Positions 20,970 to 34,011 of a stretch of DNA of 64,000 nt are shown in pieces. Each line of letters begins with the position of its first letter. The stretch's first letter is position 1. Source of the DNA: Aquarana catesbeiana (Eukaryota; Chordata; Amphibia; Anura; Ranidae). Under the pieces are notes generated by a model that saw nothing but the letters and a program-made list of their open reading frames with translations, had not been told where the DNA came from and searched no databases. Made by a program: the position numbers and the translations under genes. Location: contig NC_133328.1 in NCBI RefSeq assembly GCF_042186555.1, positions 614,525,244 through 614,589,243 of the forward strand, in the 5' to 3' direction.

Positions 20970-21424
20970 TATGTTAGGTAAAACAATGTTTGAGCTGTGT
21001 ATTATGCTGTTTGGTTGGAGTGGTGTTCAAGAAAATTAACTAGTAATTAAAAGTTTCCTCCGCTAAAACTGCTGAACCCTCCTGTTTTCAAACACTCGAT
21101 AATTAAAAGTGAACCTCGCATTCAGCTAGAAATACAGTATACAATTGCACCATACTGCACTCAAAATTTCTATACTGAATCTGCTTGACTAAAGCTGGCT
21201 ATACACTCACATTCAGATAGGACAAGGTAGCAACCAAAGGGGCTACTACCCCACCTCTCCACCTCGCTCAGAGAACGCCTTGTATTCATTGAGAAAAATG
21301 CAGGGTGTTCTGTGAATGGCGCCCGTGCTGAATGAGCAACAATGAAGACAGCGATGGTCACTGTAGTTGCAGAGACTAATGTAGTGATTCTTCACTTCCA
21401 CCGAAGTCCCTTAGGTATATGACT

Positions 21425-21545
21425 GATTAGATTGTAAGCTCTTGTGAGAAGGCCTCTTAACCCTTTTGTATTTTATTGTATAGTAACTTTACTGTCTCCC
21501 TTTATATTGTCAAGTGGGAGGGTGTTAATAAAAAGCTGCTGCAAG
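21425..21545 (+). mobile_element. LINE 3'-end fragment, diverged
   Basis: TTAGATTGTAAGCTCTTGTG and following match the conserved 3' end seen at 15358 and 63373. It lacks the microsatellite tail. 20970-21424 shows nothing recognisable. Confidence 0.5.
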
Positions 21546-21704
21546 TGCCAACCGCAGCACCTATTTATTTTGCTGTTGCTCAACGTCTATTTAGTAAAAT
21601 CTCTTTCTGTAAATATTTTCTCACACCATTTTTCTTTGCTTCTCATTAAAACTATATTATAAAATCGTTACACTAAATCTCTAAATGCTCTATTCAGAAC
21701 TTAA

Positions 21705-22136
21705 AGCAGAACTAAACCCTCCAATCCTTTGCAGCCAAGAAGCTGCCATCTTAGCCTCGGTCTGATCTGCAGTTGCCATGGTGCTGCACATGTGATCATT
21801 TGTAACTAGGAATGGGCTCGGGCGCGTTCAGGTTTCTAGTCCCAACCCACCCGCCCGATCCCGCCAGGAAACCGCCACTGCACATGGCTAATCACAGGTA
21901 GTGAGACATTTCATGGTCTGCAGCTGCGCAGATCGGGAAATGCCTCACTGGCTGTGATTAGCGGTGTGCAGTATCAGCTTCCTGGCGGGATCTTGGTTAT
22001 GGGACTAGGAACCCCAGCCATTTGATTGCTTGACAATTTGGTTGAGAGCACAAGCAACTCTGACAGGTATCATTCATGGCATGCCTTGAAAGTAATTGGT
22101 TTAGGAAGCAGTTAAAATGATGGGTTGAGTTCTACT
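21705..22136. mobile_element. TTAA MITE (AGCAGAACTAAACCC family)
   Basis: TTAA at 21701-21704 and 22137-22140. Ends AGCAGAACTAAACCCTCC and GGGTTGAGTTCTACT. The interior includes GGCGGGATC and CACTGGCTGTGATTAGC blocks inverted relative to AATCACAGGTAGTGAGAC. Confidence 0.8.
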
Positions 22137-22211
22137 TTAAGAAATCTTTGCGTCTTTGAAAAGAGCTTCCATATTTTAAACTCTGCTATAGTCCTATCTG
22201 GCAAGACACTG

Positions 22212-22389
22212 AGGGGTTCATTTACTAAAACTGGAGAGTACACAACCTGGTGCAGCTCTGCAAAGAAAACAATCAACTTCCAGGTTTTTTCATCAAAGCT
22301 TAATTGAACATGCAAGTTAGAAGCTGATTGGCTACCATGCAGAGCTGCACCAGATTTTGAACTCTACAGTTTTGGTTAATCAGCCCGAA
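22212..22389. mobile_element. MITE ('tttactaaaactgg' family)
   Basis: GGGGTTCATTTACTAAAACT is inverted as AGTTTTGGTTAATCAGCCC. Internal CTGGTGCAGCTCTGCA is inverted as TGCAGAGCTGCACCAG. A second copy (34808-35879) is split by a retroposon; 17262-17330 is a fragment. Confidence 0.8.
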
Positions 22390-22408
22390 TGTCACAGACT
22401 AGCAGTAA

Positions 22409-22734
22409 GGTCACTTTCACACAGAGGCACTTTACAGGCGCTATAGCGCAAAAAATAGCACCTGCGAAGCACCTCTCCTGTCACTCCAGTGTGAAAGCCT
22501 GAGGGCTTTCACACTGGAGCGCTGCGCTGGCAGGCCGTTTAAAAAAGTCCTGCAAACAGCATCTTTGATACACCGCCCCTAAAGCGCCCCTGCCCATTGA
22601 AATCAATGGGCAGCGCTGCTTTACCGGCTCCTTTAACCCTTTTTTCGGCCGCTAGTGGTGGGTGATAGCGCCCCGCTAGCAGCCGAAAGGAGCAGCGCTT
22701 TACCGCCGACGTGGCTCAGTGCGAAAGTGCCCTT
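22409..22734. mobile_element. MITE, same family as 19658-19994
   Basis: AAGGTCACTTTCACACAGAG and CAGTGCGAAAGTGCCCTT are inverted ends. Shares GGCGCTATAGCGC, GCCCATTGAAATCAATGGGC and the TTTACCGCCGACGTGGC blocks with the 19658 copy. Confidence 0.75.
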
Positions 22735-22739
22735 ATAGT

Positions 22740-23245
22740 GAACAGTGCATGCTTCTGTTAATACACGTGGTGGCCGCTACAGTTTGGTGTGGAAAGGGTT
22801 AGCTGCAGAGTTGCAGGACCCCAGTGACAATCACTCAATTTGCTGGTGTTTAGATTGCTGTCCCTGCAGCTGGAAAATCTCTGCACAGGTTGAGTCTGGG
22901 CGCACAACTAACAATCTGGAAGTCACATGGCAACATGTGCCCCCATACCCAGAAGCATTAGGTATTTCTGCTGCCTGCAATAAAGGCAGGAGTGGTGAGG
23001 GAGGGCTGGTAAGATGAGTATAATGGGTGAGGGGCAGAGTGCCAAAGCCACCACCACTTTGCTCTGAATGGGCAATGTGCCAGTGTATTCTTAAAAAAAA
23101 GAAAAAAAAAAAAAACACACACACACACTTTCCCTCTCCATCCTGTTCCCCCTGCACAGAGTTCTTGTATTTTTTTTCATTCTTTAAAGAAATTCTTCTC
23201 AAGTTGAGTGGGGGGGAGATGGCAGCTAATCGACTCAAGATTTTC
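22740..23245. other. unassigned interval
   Basis: A run with CA repeat at 23093-23127. No conserved exon seen. Confidence 0.4.
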
Positions 23246-23414
23246 TACAGCCGTGGCCAAAAGTTTTGCAAATGACACAAATTTTAATTTTCACAAAGTC
23301 TGCTGCCTCAGTTTTTATGATGGCAATTTGCATATACTCCAGAATGTTATGAAGAGTGATCAGATGAATTGCAATTAATTGAAAAGTCCCTCTTTACCAT
23401 GAAAATGAACTTAA

Positions 23415-23902
23415 AGCGGAGTTCCACCCAAATTTTGAACAATATCTGTATGTATTCTCTTCCTTGCCTAGATGCTGACATGCCGTTTAAAAAAATTTAA
23501 AATCGCCGTAATTACCTTTTATTTTTCTATTCTTCTTTGCACTTCCTGGTTCTCCTCCCGTGGGAGTAGGTGTGTTTCTAGCCTCTCCCAGACTCCTGGG
23601 AGCTAGTCTCAGGCTTCCCAGGATGCCACTGAGCATGTGCGGGAACGAGCGGTGAATGCTGGGAGCACAGCATTCACCACATCCAGGAAATAAATGCTTG
23701 TGGGCTTCAAATGCCCACAATGAAGATGGAAACCGCCTGCAGTGAATAATATAAGGTATTCTTTCCGACGAAATCTGACACAGGCGGACATATTACACAC
23801 AATATGTGAGTATGTAATGCTGAGAAGAAAAGTTTGTGAATGAACTAAAAACAAAAAAAAAAAAAAAAAAAAAAAAACACGATAGATAGGTGGACCCCCT
23901 CT
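23415..23902. mobile_element. TTAA MITE nested in Tc1
   Basis: TTAA at 23411-23414 and 23903-23906. Ends AGCGGAGTTCCACCC and AGGTGGACCCCCTCT. An A run of about 23 bases (23855-23877) lies at its right. The host Tc1 sequence continues seamlessly (GAAC-TTAA-TCACATAAAAAAACA). Confidence 0.85.
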
Positions 23903-23935
23903 TTAATCACATAAAAAAACATTTCCACTGCATTT

Positions 23936-24935
23936 GTGAAGAAGGCTTCAGGGTCCCCAAGAAAGTCCAGCAAGCGCCAGGACCGTCTCCTACAGTTGAT
24001 TCAGCTGCGGGATCGGGGCACCACCAGTGCAGAGCTTGCTCAGGAATGGCAGCAGGCAGGTGTGAGGGCAACGGCACACACAGTGAGGAGAAGACATTTG
24101 GAGGGTGGCCTGGTGCCAAGAAAAGCAGAAAAGAAGCCACTTCTCTCCAGGAAAAACATCGGGGACAGACTGATATTCTGCAAAAGGTACAGGGATTGGA
24201 CTGCTGAGGACTGGGATAAAGTTTCTCTTGTCTGGAGAAGAAAAAGTGAACGCTACCATCAGTCCTGTGTCATGCCAACAGGAAAGATCCTGAGACCATT
24301 CATGTGTGGGGTTGCTTCTCAGCCAAGGGAGTGGGCTCACTCACAATTTTGCCTAATAACATGAATAAAGAATGGTACAAAAACATCCTCCCAGAGCAAC
24401 TTCTCCCAACCATCCAAGAATAGTTTGGTGAGGAACAATACCTTTTCCAGTATGATGGAGCACCTTGCCATAAGGCAGTGGTTCTTAACTCCTGCCCTCA
24501 GGACCAACAGCCAAGATTTTAAGTATTACCTTGCGGGAGATGCAGACTAAAATACTGCAATCACTGAGAAGCATGATATCACCTGTGATGTATTTCAGTT
24601 ATCTTGCAAACCTGGCCTGTTAGTGGGTCCTGAGGACAGGAGTTGGGAACCACTGCCATAAGCCAAAAGTGATAAGTGGCTTGGGGAACAAAATATCAAA
24701 ATTTTGGGTCCATGGCCAGGAAACTCCCCAGACCTAAATCCCATTGAGAACTTGTTGTCAATCCTCAAGAGGCGGGTGAACAAAAAAACTGCCCCACAAT
24801 TTCTGACAAACTCCAAGCATTGATTATGCAAGAATGGGCTGCCATCAGTCAGGATGTGGCCCAGAAGTTGATTGACAGCATGCCAGGGCGAATTGCAGAG
24901 GTCTTGAAAAAGAAAGGTCAACACTGCAAATATTG
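23936..24935 (+). pseudogene. Tc1 transposase pseudogene
   Basis: The opening 125 or so codons are open: KSSKRQDRLLQLIQLRDRGT and ELAQEWQQAGVRATAHTVRR form the paired-like helix-turn-helix region, followed by KRYRDWTAEDWDKVSLVW. The first catalytic motif (normally W..V.FSDE) is degraded here, and the frame shifts. WGCFSAKGVGSLTILP follows in another frame, then a stop in PTIQE*FGEEQ. FQYDGAPCHK holds the second catalytic Asp and is cut by the hAT MITE after the His-Lys. SPDLNPIENLLSILKRRV holds the Glu. Several further stops follow. The gene is thus inactivated by substitutions, frameshifts and an insertion. Its DDE triad cannot be complete. Confidence 0.88.
24476..24655. mobile_element. hAT-type MITE nested in the Tc1 transposase
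   Basis: 180 bp with ends CAGTGGTTCTTAACTCCTGC and AGGAGTTGGGAACCACTG. Flanked by CCATAAGG (24468-24475) and CCATAAGC (24656-24663). The target falls right after the CCHK codons of the transposase. A possible degraded relative lies near 61420-61455. Confidence 0.88.
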
Positions 24936-25114
24936 ACTCTTTGCATAAACTTAATGTAATTGCCAATAAAAGCCTTTGACACTTATGAAATGCTTGTAAT
25001 TATACTTCAGTATACCATAGTAACATCTGACAAAAAGATCTAAAAACACTGAAGCAGCAGACTTTGTGAAAATTAATATTTGTGTCATTCTCAAAACTAG
25101 AGGCCACGGCTGTA

Positions 25115-25905
25115 CATGGGGAAGTGCAGAAGAGAAGGTGATTAAAGCTACATTTTTAAATTTCTTCTAGGGTCAGGGAACTGAAAAGTATTCAAATTCA
25201 GAAGCTAATAGTGAGGCGAAAAAGAGGGGTGGAGTAGCTATTTACTTTCCTGCTCCAATCAGTTTTTACTTATCAGAGGCCCACATATTCAAGGTTTTCT
25301 TATGCCTTATTCACACCATGTGCATAGATGCCAGTTTTTCTGCACCTGTCTCTACAAGGACACAAAGACGACAATTGTTCTCTATGTGCCATGTTCACGC
25401 CATAACTCTGGCATCACATGCTGTTTTTTTCTGCACGGATATCTGCGACGTGTATGCAGTTTTTTGCACAGGAAAAAAAACTCATGCAACATGAACGCTG
25501 TTGTGTGAACAGAACAAAAATTGTTTTAATGTGCTCTTGCAAGGAATTTATATTTCATATTTCAGCGCAGAAAAAAATCTCACGTGACAGCAGTGTTATG
25601 GTATGAACAGGGTACATAGAAAACAATTGTTTTCTGTGTGTCCTTACAGAGACCTATGTAATTAGAGGACCCTGAACACACAGAAGTAGATTCATGCACC
25701 AAGGAGTGATCACTTTATATTCCCATCTACAAAGTAAATTATATGGAAAGGAATGTCCGACACACGGGGTGCTGCCAATCATGCTGGCAATGCTGGGCTT
25801 TCCACACAGCATTCCTTGGAAAGCGACTGTTATGGGCACACCTCATAATAATCTATGAGGTTCTATTAACTGTGCGCCCAACACATTTGCAGACGCAAAA
25901 TGGTG
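25115..25905. repeat. partly repeat-like interval
   Basis: CTTATTCACACCATGTGCAT (25308) against TATGGTATGAACAGGGTACA (25598) suggests a decayed MITE of the 'attcacac' group. The rest is unassigned. Confidence 0.35.
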
Positions 25906-26103
25906 AGCTTTAAGGCAGTAGTAAACTTCCATTTTTTTTTTCAGGGGCCCTCAGATGTGTTACGCCATATTAGCACATTATGTCAAACTTACCTGCCAAG
26001 GAAGCCCTCGGCCAGAGGCGTAACTACAATAGCAGCGAAGTAAAGAAAGTCATATGCTTTGGCGGGCATACACATGTATATAATATACGTGTGTGAGTGC
26101 GCG

Positions 26104-27160
<1,057 letters not shown>

Positions 27161-27945
27161 CCCCTTTCCAGAGGTTCCCCGTGTACCTGGCTGGTCTACG
27201 CTGTGCACCTAGAACCCCCAGCAAATCTCTGTAACCCCCAGCTAGGGGGAGGTGGCTATCAGCAGCTCTATGGTGTCCGCGGGATCCCCTTGGGGCTGGT
27301 AGTTGTTTTCCTGAGTGTATACAGTGGAGAGGGGAGGGGCCTCTAACTCTGGCATTTATCAGCAAGAGTGTACAAGCAGAGCGACTCACTTGTACACTGA
27401 AGAGTGAAACTGATACATGGGTAGAGACGGCCCCTCGCCACTGTACTAGCCCTAGGGAGATCACGTGGCCCGCGGACACCATAGAGCTGCCGATCGCCAC
27501 CTCCCCCTTCGCATACTAAACTGACAGCCGAAGGTAGGAGGGGGAGATGCCGGGTCTTGGGCCCCCCCCCCCCCCTCACAGCGGCAGAATGCCAGGGCAA
27601 GTGCGACTATGGTAGTTCCACCACTGCCTCGAGCGCTGCGCTGTCACTGATACGACGGGTCCTGGGAGCTTCCATTTTCACCCTGTCTTCTTTCTGAGTT
27701 CCATCTTTTAGGCCTCTTGAATGGAAAGACCACAATGATGCCACATCCATGCATGCACACAGGAGTCACATCACCAGGGCACAGATTGGGTTCTGTACTT
27801 GTAAGCTGAGCTACACATGCTCAGCTCAGTGTATATGACAGCTGACAAGCAGGAGAAAGCGTTTATGACAGAAGAGACTGCAAGGGTCTCTTCTGTCAAA
27901 TATCCTGCTTGTCAGCAAGTTTGTAAAAAGTGGGTTTAATGCCAC

Positions 27946-29540
27946 ATTAATACCCACACACTGCGCATATAAGTCACTGAGCAGCTGATGTTTATGTGCC
28001 AAGAGCACATGCGCTTTCCCAGCACAAAAGCAGCTCTTCAAACAGGCCAAAGATCAGTACTGGTTTCCTATTATGTGACCACTATGACAGTGGTCACATG
28101 ATTATTGATCCATACCCCCCCCCATCCCCCCCGAAGTTCCGAACTGTTTAAAGGGACACAAAAGGTGGTCAAGCAAACCCATTCCTTTAACATGACCGTT
28201 TTAAAAAAAAAAATTACAAAAAGCATACCCAACATTACCAAATGGTTGTAAAACATTTTCACACACACAGGAATCCCAGAAAGGCCTATGATTTGTGTAA
28301 AGCACATTGATGAATAATCTGTGCCCCAGAGGAAAATATCTTTTTTTTTTTTTTCCTAAAAAAGGTGAACAAACAAAAATTATAATTAACAGACAATTGT
28401 ATTCCATGAAGTAACGAAGAAACGTTCTGCACTCACCTACTCCCAGTGTTGCAGTTGTTCTATTGGCTCCCAACCTGAGAAATACACAGAAAAGAACACC
28501 GTCCATTAGCAGGGCAGCAATGCATTAAATGCAGAAGCAACTAAGAAATGAGGAGCATTTTGAATGCTACATTCCATAGACTGAAAATCGTACATGCTAT
28601 GTTTAGGCAACAAGAAAGCTCCAGTATAAACAAGCATCACCTAAATATAAGAATCCTGTGTATTATTAGTTGGATCTTGGTGTGCTTTCTACAGTTCTTC
28701 CAGATCTGTGCAGTAATGCAGAGTGGGACTTTTCCTTCCTGTAATAAAGACCGCTCACTATTGCTCGCTCTCCTTGTACAGTGTGACTGGTCTGGTCTCC
28801 GCCCCCTGAAGTAGTTTTCTGCAGGCAGCTTGTAGTGGGTGGAGCCTGGTATGTCCCTCCCAAAGCTCTGCACAGGATATTGTACAGCACAGAGATGTCA
28901 CTGCTACTTTTACAATGTAAGATCTGGGTTCGTAAAGGTATTTAAGTACACAAAGTACATTTATATCCTTTGTGGTTATTAAGAAATATATTTGAGCTTT
29001 TGTGCCTGGAGTTCAGCTTTAATTTACTTTCACCAACACTTCCCACTGAAGCTGCTTACATAACTCAGTACCAGAGCCACGTCCTGTGCAATGGTTACTA
29101 CACCTTAAGTCCCCATTGACATTAGTGTCACCAGCTTACTGAGCTCTCACTGACATGTATAGGGCCATCAATTGGTACAACTCCACCATCAAGATGGCCA
29201 CATACAAGTCTTCGTTCTCAAAGCGCTGAAGGGGATTTAGTCACAAAATAAAGTAGATGCCTTAGAAGACATGGCTCTGCTATAGGAGGTAAGAGGGGTA
29301 AAAGGTGAGGGGTGTTTGTACATGGATGGATATGGGTGAATTAGAGATGTTTTTGATGAAAATACAGTGGGGTCCTTTAAAGGAAATATGTACGGACATA
29401 AAATTTGAAGAATGCCATTGCTGACGTCCTTCTGTAAATGCTAGGTGCCTGGCAGTCACTGGTTTCATTACTTTGAGACCCTAAACCAAAAACATAGATA
29501 TAACTCCAAAGATACAAAATTAATGCAGCTCTGAATTCAT
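27946..29540. other. unassigned interval
   Basis: No conserved exon. A TTAA-MITE-like end (GTGCCTGGAGTTCAGCTTTAA) is at 29004-29024. T run at 28340-28354, C runs near 28116-28131. Confidence 0.4.
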
Positions 29541-29544
29541 TATT

Positions 29545-29978
29545 ACACTGTTAGAGAGGCGCTCCGGTCTCCCCCAAAAAATTAAGAGACAGCAGCTACA
29601 AATATTGTACCTGCTGACTTTTAATATAAGGACACTTACCTGTCCAGGGATCCAGCGATGTCCTCACCCGAACCGATTCTTCAATCGGGTTCAGGTCCAG
29701 ACGCCATCATCTTAGGTAAGGGAAACCGGCAGTGAAACCTCCTGCCTTAAGCGAGCCGTGCTTTGTGAATGGTCCCGCAGTCTTCTGGGACCTGTAATGT
29801 CTTCCAGAAGGCTGCGAGGGGAGGGGGGGGGGTGCTGAAGTTCTGCTCAGATCATCGCGGCGATCTGACTGGACCGGGTAACCACTCCCCCTCCACCCCA
29901 AAATGCCAAACGTGGCAGTGGAAAGGGGGGGGGGGGTTAGGGGGTGGATGCAATTACACCTTTTGGGTGAAGTTCCGC
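29545..29978. mobile_element. TTAA MITE (GAAGTTCCGCT end)
   Basis: Right end GGGTGAAGTTCCGCT followed by TTAA (29979-29982). The interior ACACTTACCTGTCCAGGGAT and the ATCGCGGCGATCTG palindrome are characteristic. The left border is indistinct. Confidence 0.6.
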
Positions 29979-29982
29979 TTTA

Positions 29983-30905
29983 AATGTTTTAAAGGTCCAC
30001 TCCCATCTTCTGACAAAAATACCTTTGCAGTGGGCCCCTCCACACGGCAAGCGTTAAGTGCTGGTTAGGTCTAGAGGGGTCTCTGTAATAATTATTACCC
30101 TATCCCCTGCTCCCCCAGCTGCCATTGCTCTCCTCTTCCCTCCAACACTCTTGGTTGTGGGAGGGTCCTTGCAGTCTTCATGTACAATGCAGGACTGGCT
30201 GATCCAGAATGGTTTGTGATGGCATCATAGCGAGACCACTATCACACAGCATGGTAAAAGCCTGCTGGAATAAGGACTGGGAATTGCAGCTTATCCCACT
30301 ATTCCTAGATTTAATGAGCATTTAACCTGCATAATGCGAGGAGGCCCCACCACAAGCGACATTTTCTTCTGATGCCCAGAGATGGGCTTTAAATGTAAGC
30401 AGTGCAAGTACCTGAATTATGAGATGTGATCAGTCTTTTGCAATCCATGCACAGCAGAGCTCAGACTGTGAAAAGTAGAAGCAGCACAAGGAGCCAATCA
30501 GTTTTGCTTTAGCGCAAGGAACTGTGCTAATGGAAGAATCGAGTGTCAAAGAAATGAACTTCTGCTCTCCTCTCACTATCCAGTCATAGGGTGGGGATGG
30601 AAAGGAAATCTGTAGGATTTAATAAACTGCAAAGGAAAATCAAGTCTCCTCCCCTTTCAAATAGGGCTGTGCTATGTGTCAGGTCTGGGTAAATCTCAGG
30701 ACTGGATGGACAGCATTACAAATCCTTAGACAGGTAAATAATCTCCCATATATGCATTTCATCCGTGTATTTAGGTTTTTGACTGGAGTTCAACTTCAAC
30801 TGGAGTTCAACTTTAAGGCCAAAAAATTTTCTGACAGCAGCAAGTCTAAAGTGGGATTTCAACATTCTATGAACATGAACAAATGCACATTATGGAAACA
30901 ATGAT
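29983..30905. other. unassigned interval with a MITE end
   Basis: CTGGAGTTCAACTTTAA at 30799-30815, preceded by a duplicated CTGGAGTTCAACTTCAA, is a TTAA-MITE end. The remainder is unassigned and no exon was recognised. Confidence 0.4.
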
Positions 30906-31208
30906 CAAAAGGGGGAATCCGGGACTTTATGGTACCAAATAATAAAGGGAATTTGCAAAAATAGCGTATAAAAAGTTTTAAAGGTCTTTATTAATGTTGA
31001 ACATTAAGAAGCTCTATCAGCTGAATACATAAAAAGTCTTCCATAACAGCATAATATACGGGTAATGTTGTACACTGTCACTATGTATACATTATTAGAA
31101 CCATATAATATTCTTTTGAACCATCAAACTGTATACAAGAACCCCAATGAGATTCATTCTTCCTCAGGGGGTTTTGGTTCTCTGTGATGATTTTCTGCAA
31201 TGAATATA

Positions 31209-32672
31209 CAGTGCCTTGAAAAAGTATTCATACCACTTGAAATTTTGTCATGTTACAATCAAAAACATAAATGTATTTTATTGGGATTTTATGTGATAGA
31301 CCAACACAAAGTGGCACATAATTGTGAAGTGGAAGGAAAATTATAAATGGTTTTCAACATTTTTTACAAATAAATATGTGAAAAGTGTGGGGTACATTTG
31401 TATTCAGCCCCCCGGAGTCAATACTTTGTAGAACCTCCTTTCACTGCAATTACAGCTGCAAGTCTTTTTGGGGATGTCTCTACCAGCTTTGCACATCTAG
31501 ATAGTGACATTTCTGCCCATTCTTCTCTGCAAATTAGCTCAAGCTCTGTCAGATTGGATGGAGAGCGTCTGACTAGCAATTTTCAAGTCTTGCCACAGAT
31601 TCTCAATTGGATTTAGGTCTGGACTTTGACTGGGCCATTCTAACACATGATTATGTTTTGATCTAAACCATTCCATTGTAGCTCTGGCTGTATGTTTAGG
31701 GTCGTTGTCCTGCTGGAAGGTGAACCTCCGTCCCAGTCTCAAGTCTTTTGCACACTCTAACAGGTTTTCTTCTAAGATTGTCCTGTATTTAGCTCCATCC
31801 ATCTTCCCATCAACTCAGACCAGCTTCCCTGTCCCTACTAAAGAAAAGCATCCCCACAGCATGATGCTGCCACCACCATGTTTCACAGTGGGGATGGTGT
31901 GTTCAGGGTGATGTGCAGTGTTAGTTTTCTGCCACACATAGCGTTTTGCTTTTAGGCCAAAAAAGTACAATTTTGGTCTCATCTGACCAGAGCACCTTCT
32001 TCCACATGTTTGCTGTGTCCTCCACATGGCTTCTCACAAACTACAAATGGGATTTCTTCTGGCTTTACCATGGGCCTCTTGGCTGCTTCTCTGATTAATG
32101 CTCTCCTTGCCCGGCCTGTCAGTTTAGGTGGACGGCCATGTCTTGGTAGGTTTGAAGTTGTGCCATACTTTTTCCATTTTCGGATGATGGATTGAACAGT
32201 GCTCTGTGAGATGTTCAAAGCTTGGAATATTTTTTATAACCTAACCCTGCTTTAAACTTCTCCACAACTTTATCCCTGACCTGTCTGATGTGTTCCTTGG
32301 CCTTCATGATGTTGTTTGTTCACTAAGGTTCTCTAACAAACCTCTGGAGAGCTTCACAGAACAGCTGTATTTATACTGATATTAAATTACACACAGATGG
32401 ACTCTATTTACTAATTAGATGACCTCTGAAGGCAATTGGTTCCACTAGATTTTAGTTATCAGAGCAAAGGGGGCTGAATACAAATGCACGCCACACTTTT
32501 CAGATATTTGTAAAAAAAAATTGAAAACCATTTATCATTTTCCTTCCACCTCACAATTATGTGCCACTTTGTGTTGGTCTATCACATAAAATCCCAATAA
32601 AATACATTTACGATTGTAACATGACAAAATGTGGAAAATTTCAAGGGGTGTGAATACTTTTTCAAGGCACTG
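31209..32672 (-). mobile_element. Tc1-like transposon, decayed
   Basis: Ends CAGTGCCTTGAAAAAGTATT and its inverse at 32672, flanked by TA (31207-31208 and 32673-32674). Subterminal repeats run about 200 bp (TTTTGTCATGTTACAATC and the ATAAAATCCCAATAAAATAC region). Same family as 38984-40626 but in the opposite orientation. Confidence 0.92.
31540..32307 (-). pseudogene. Tc1 transposase pseudogene
   Basis: The ATG at 32307-32305 begins MKAKEHIRQVRDKVVEKFKA. A frameshift after GLGYKK moves the frame. Then NISQSTVQSIIRKWKKYGTT and GRPPKLTGRARRALIREA (DNA-binding region) are seen. Another shift hides KVLWSDETK (first Asp), HTIPTVKHGGGSIMLWGCFS follows, then FTFQQDNDPKHTARATMEWF (second Asp) and SPDLNPIENLWQDLKIA (Glu). 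The catalytic residues are individually still readable but lie in at least three frames. The C-terminal 50 or so residues are missing or degraded, so the copy is inactive. Confidence 0.9.
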
Positions 32673-33348
32673 TATATCAGTATATCACAATAGTATACAA
32701 CATATAAAGCAATCCTTCAGAAAAACACATAGTCAAGCATTAATGCCCACTTACATCCAATATGAAACATACAGAACCTCAACCCCTGAATGTCTCCAAA
32801 GGTGCACTTCAAAAGTCCACAGTAAGTTATTATTTGGTACTGTAAAGTCCCAGATCCCCCTTTGTTGCCCCCCGTTTGATTATCTCAATATTAGGATGTA
32901 GTACCGCTGTGTAACAGTTTGGGTATAGGAACATGCTGCAATTATTATGGAAAGAATGCTTTTAAAAGATTACAATATAACCAGGTAATAGTCTTCGTTC
33001 ACGAATAATGTGTGTTAGGAACTATTTTTCTCAGCATTCATTGCTGAAAACAACAATTATGGCAAATAACACTAATTATAGCTATAAAAGAGCCTATTTT
33101 TCATTTCGGCCCTAAAAAAACCCACAAAAGTACCAAAACTACCACTACAAAAGCAACATTTTTTTTTTAAACATGACCAGACCAGGGAATACACTGATAA
33201 TCTGTGTGATATTGTCCATTGCTCCCTCAACAGCCACCCCTTTAAAGATGTACTAAAAAAGTAGAAAAATTATTTGTTTCTCACCAATACCAACATACTT
33301 CTAGTATGCAAGAAAAATACAGTACATAGAAACATAAAAATGTTACAG

Positions 33349-33997
33349 TAGAGCTGCACAATTAATCATTAAAAAAAAAAATCATGATCTCGATTCACCC
33401 CCTTGACGATCACTAGTGCAGAGTTTGCTGATTCTTTCATATAACAAGTAGAGAGACTTATCTGCTCACTCAGCTGTCAAAAGAAAACATCTGGCAGTCT
33501 GCCAAGTTAACATGAAACATTGTAACTAACTCTTCCTTCTTAGATCAAAGGGATAAACTTCTGTGTGAAAAAAAAAATGCAGGCAGTCTGCCAAGTTTTT
33601 AAACAATGTGTAAATGCAGGAAGTTTAACCACTTAAAGTCTAAATCTTTTTCTGACACTTAAGTTAAAATCATTATTTTTTGCTAGAAAATTACTTGGAA
33701 CCCCCAAACATTATATATATTTTAGCAGAGACCCCAGGGAATAAAATGGCAATTGCTGCAGTATTTTATGTCACACTGTATTTGCCCAGCGGTCTTTCAA
33801 ACGCAATTTTTTGGGAAAAAATTCACTTCAACGAATAAAAACAAAAAACCTCAAAACAGTAAAGTTAGGCCAATTTTTTTTGTTGTTTTAATGTGAAAGA
33901 TGATGCTACGCAACGAGAATTGAGATAATTGTGATCTATCTTCTAAGCTAAAAAAAAAAATCGTGATTCTCTTTTTAGCCAGAATCGTGCAGCTCTA
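33349..33997. mobile_element. MITE (TAGAGCTGCACAATTAATC ends)
   Basis: Left TAGAGCTGCACAATTAATCA and right AGAATCGTGCAGCTCTA are inverted. It contains an internal copy (about 33628-33880) of the TTAACCACTT-type element also found at 41395-42910, including GAGACCCCAGGGAATAAAAT. 32865-33348 is unassigned. Confidence 0.65.
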
Positions 33998-34011
33998 CGT
34001 TAAAGCAGAAA

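Larger units (their letters stand above)
23248..25112 (+). mobile_element. Tc1-like transposon with two nested MITEs
   Basis: Inverted ends CAGCCGTGGCCAAAAGTTTT and TAGAGGCCACGGCTG, flanked by TA (23246-23247 and 25113-25114). The transposase pseudogene is on the plus strand. A TTAA MITE (23415-23902) entered the 5' non-coding part and a hAT MITE (24476-24655) entered the transposase gene. Removing both leaves an element of about 1.2 kb. Confidence 0.9.
30906..32864. mobile_element. foldback element hosting a Tc1
   Basis: CAAAAGGGGGAATCCGGGAC plus TTTATGGTACCAAATAATAA at the left is inverted at the right (TTATTATTTGGTACTGTAAA, GTCCCAGATCCCCCTTTG). Apart from the Tc1 at 31209-32672 the remaining body is about 500 bp. 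Its layout resembles the inner inverted repeat at 5585-6152, so a Penelope-like origin is possible. Confidence 0.6.
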
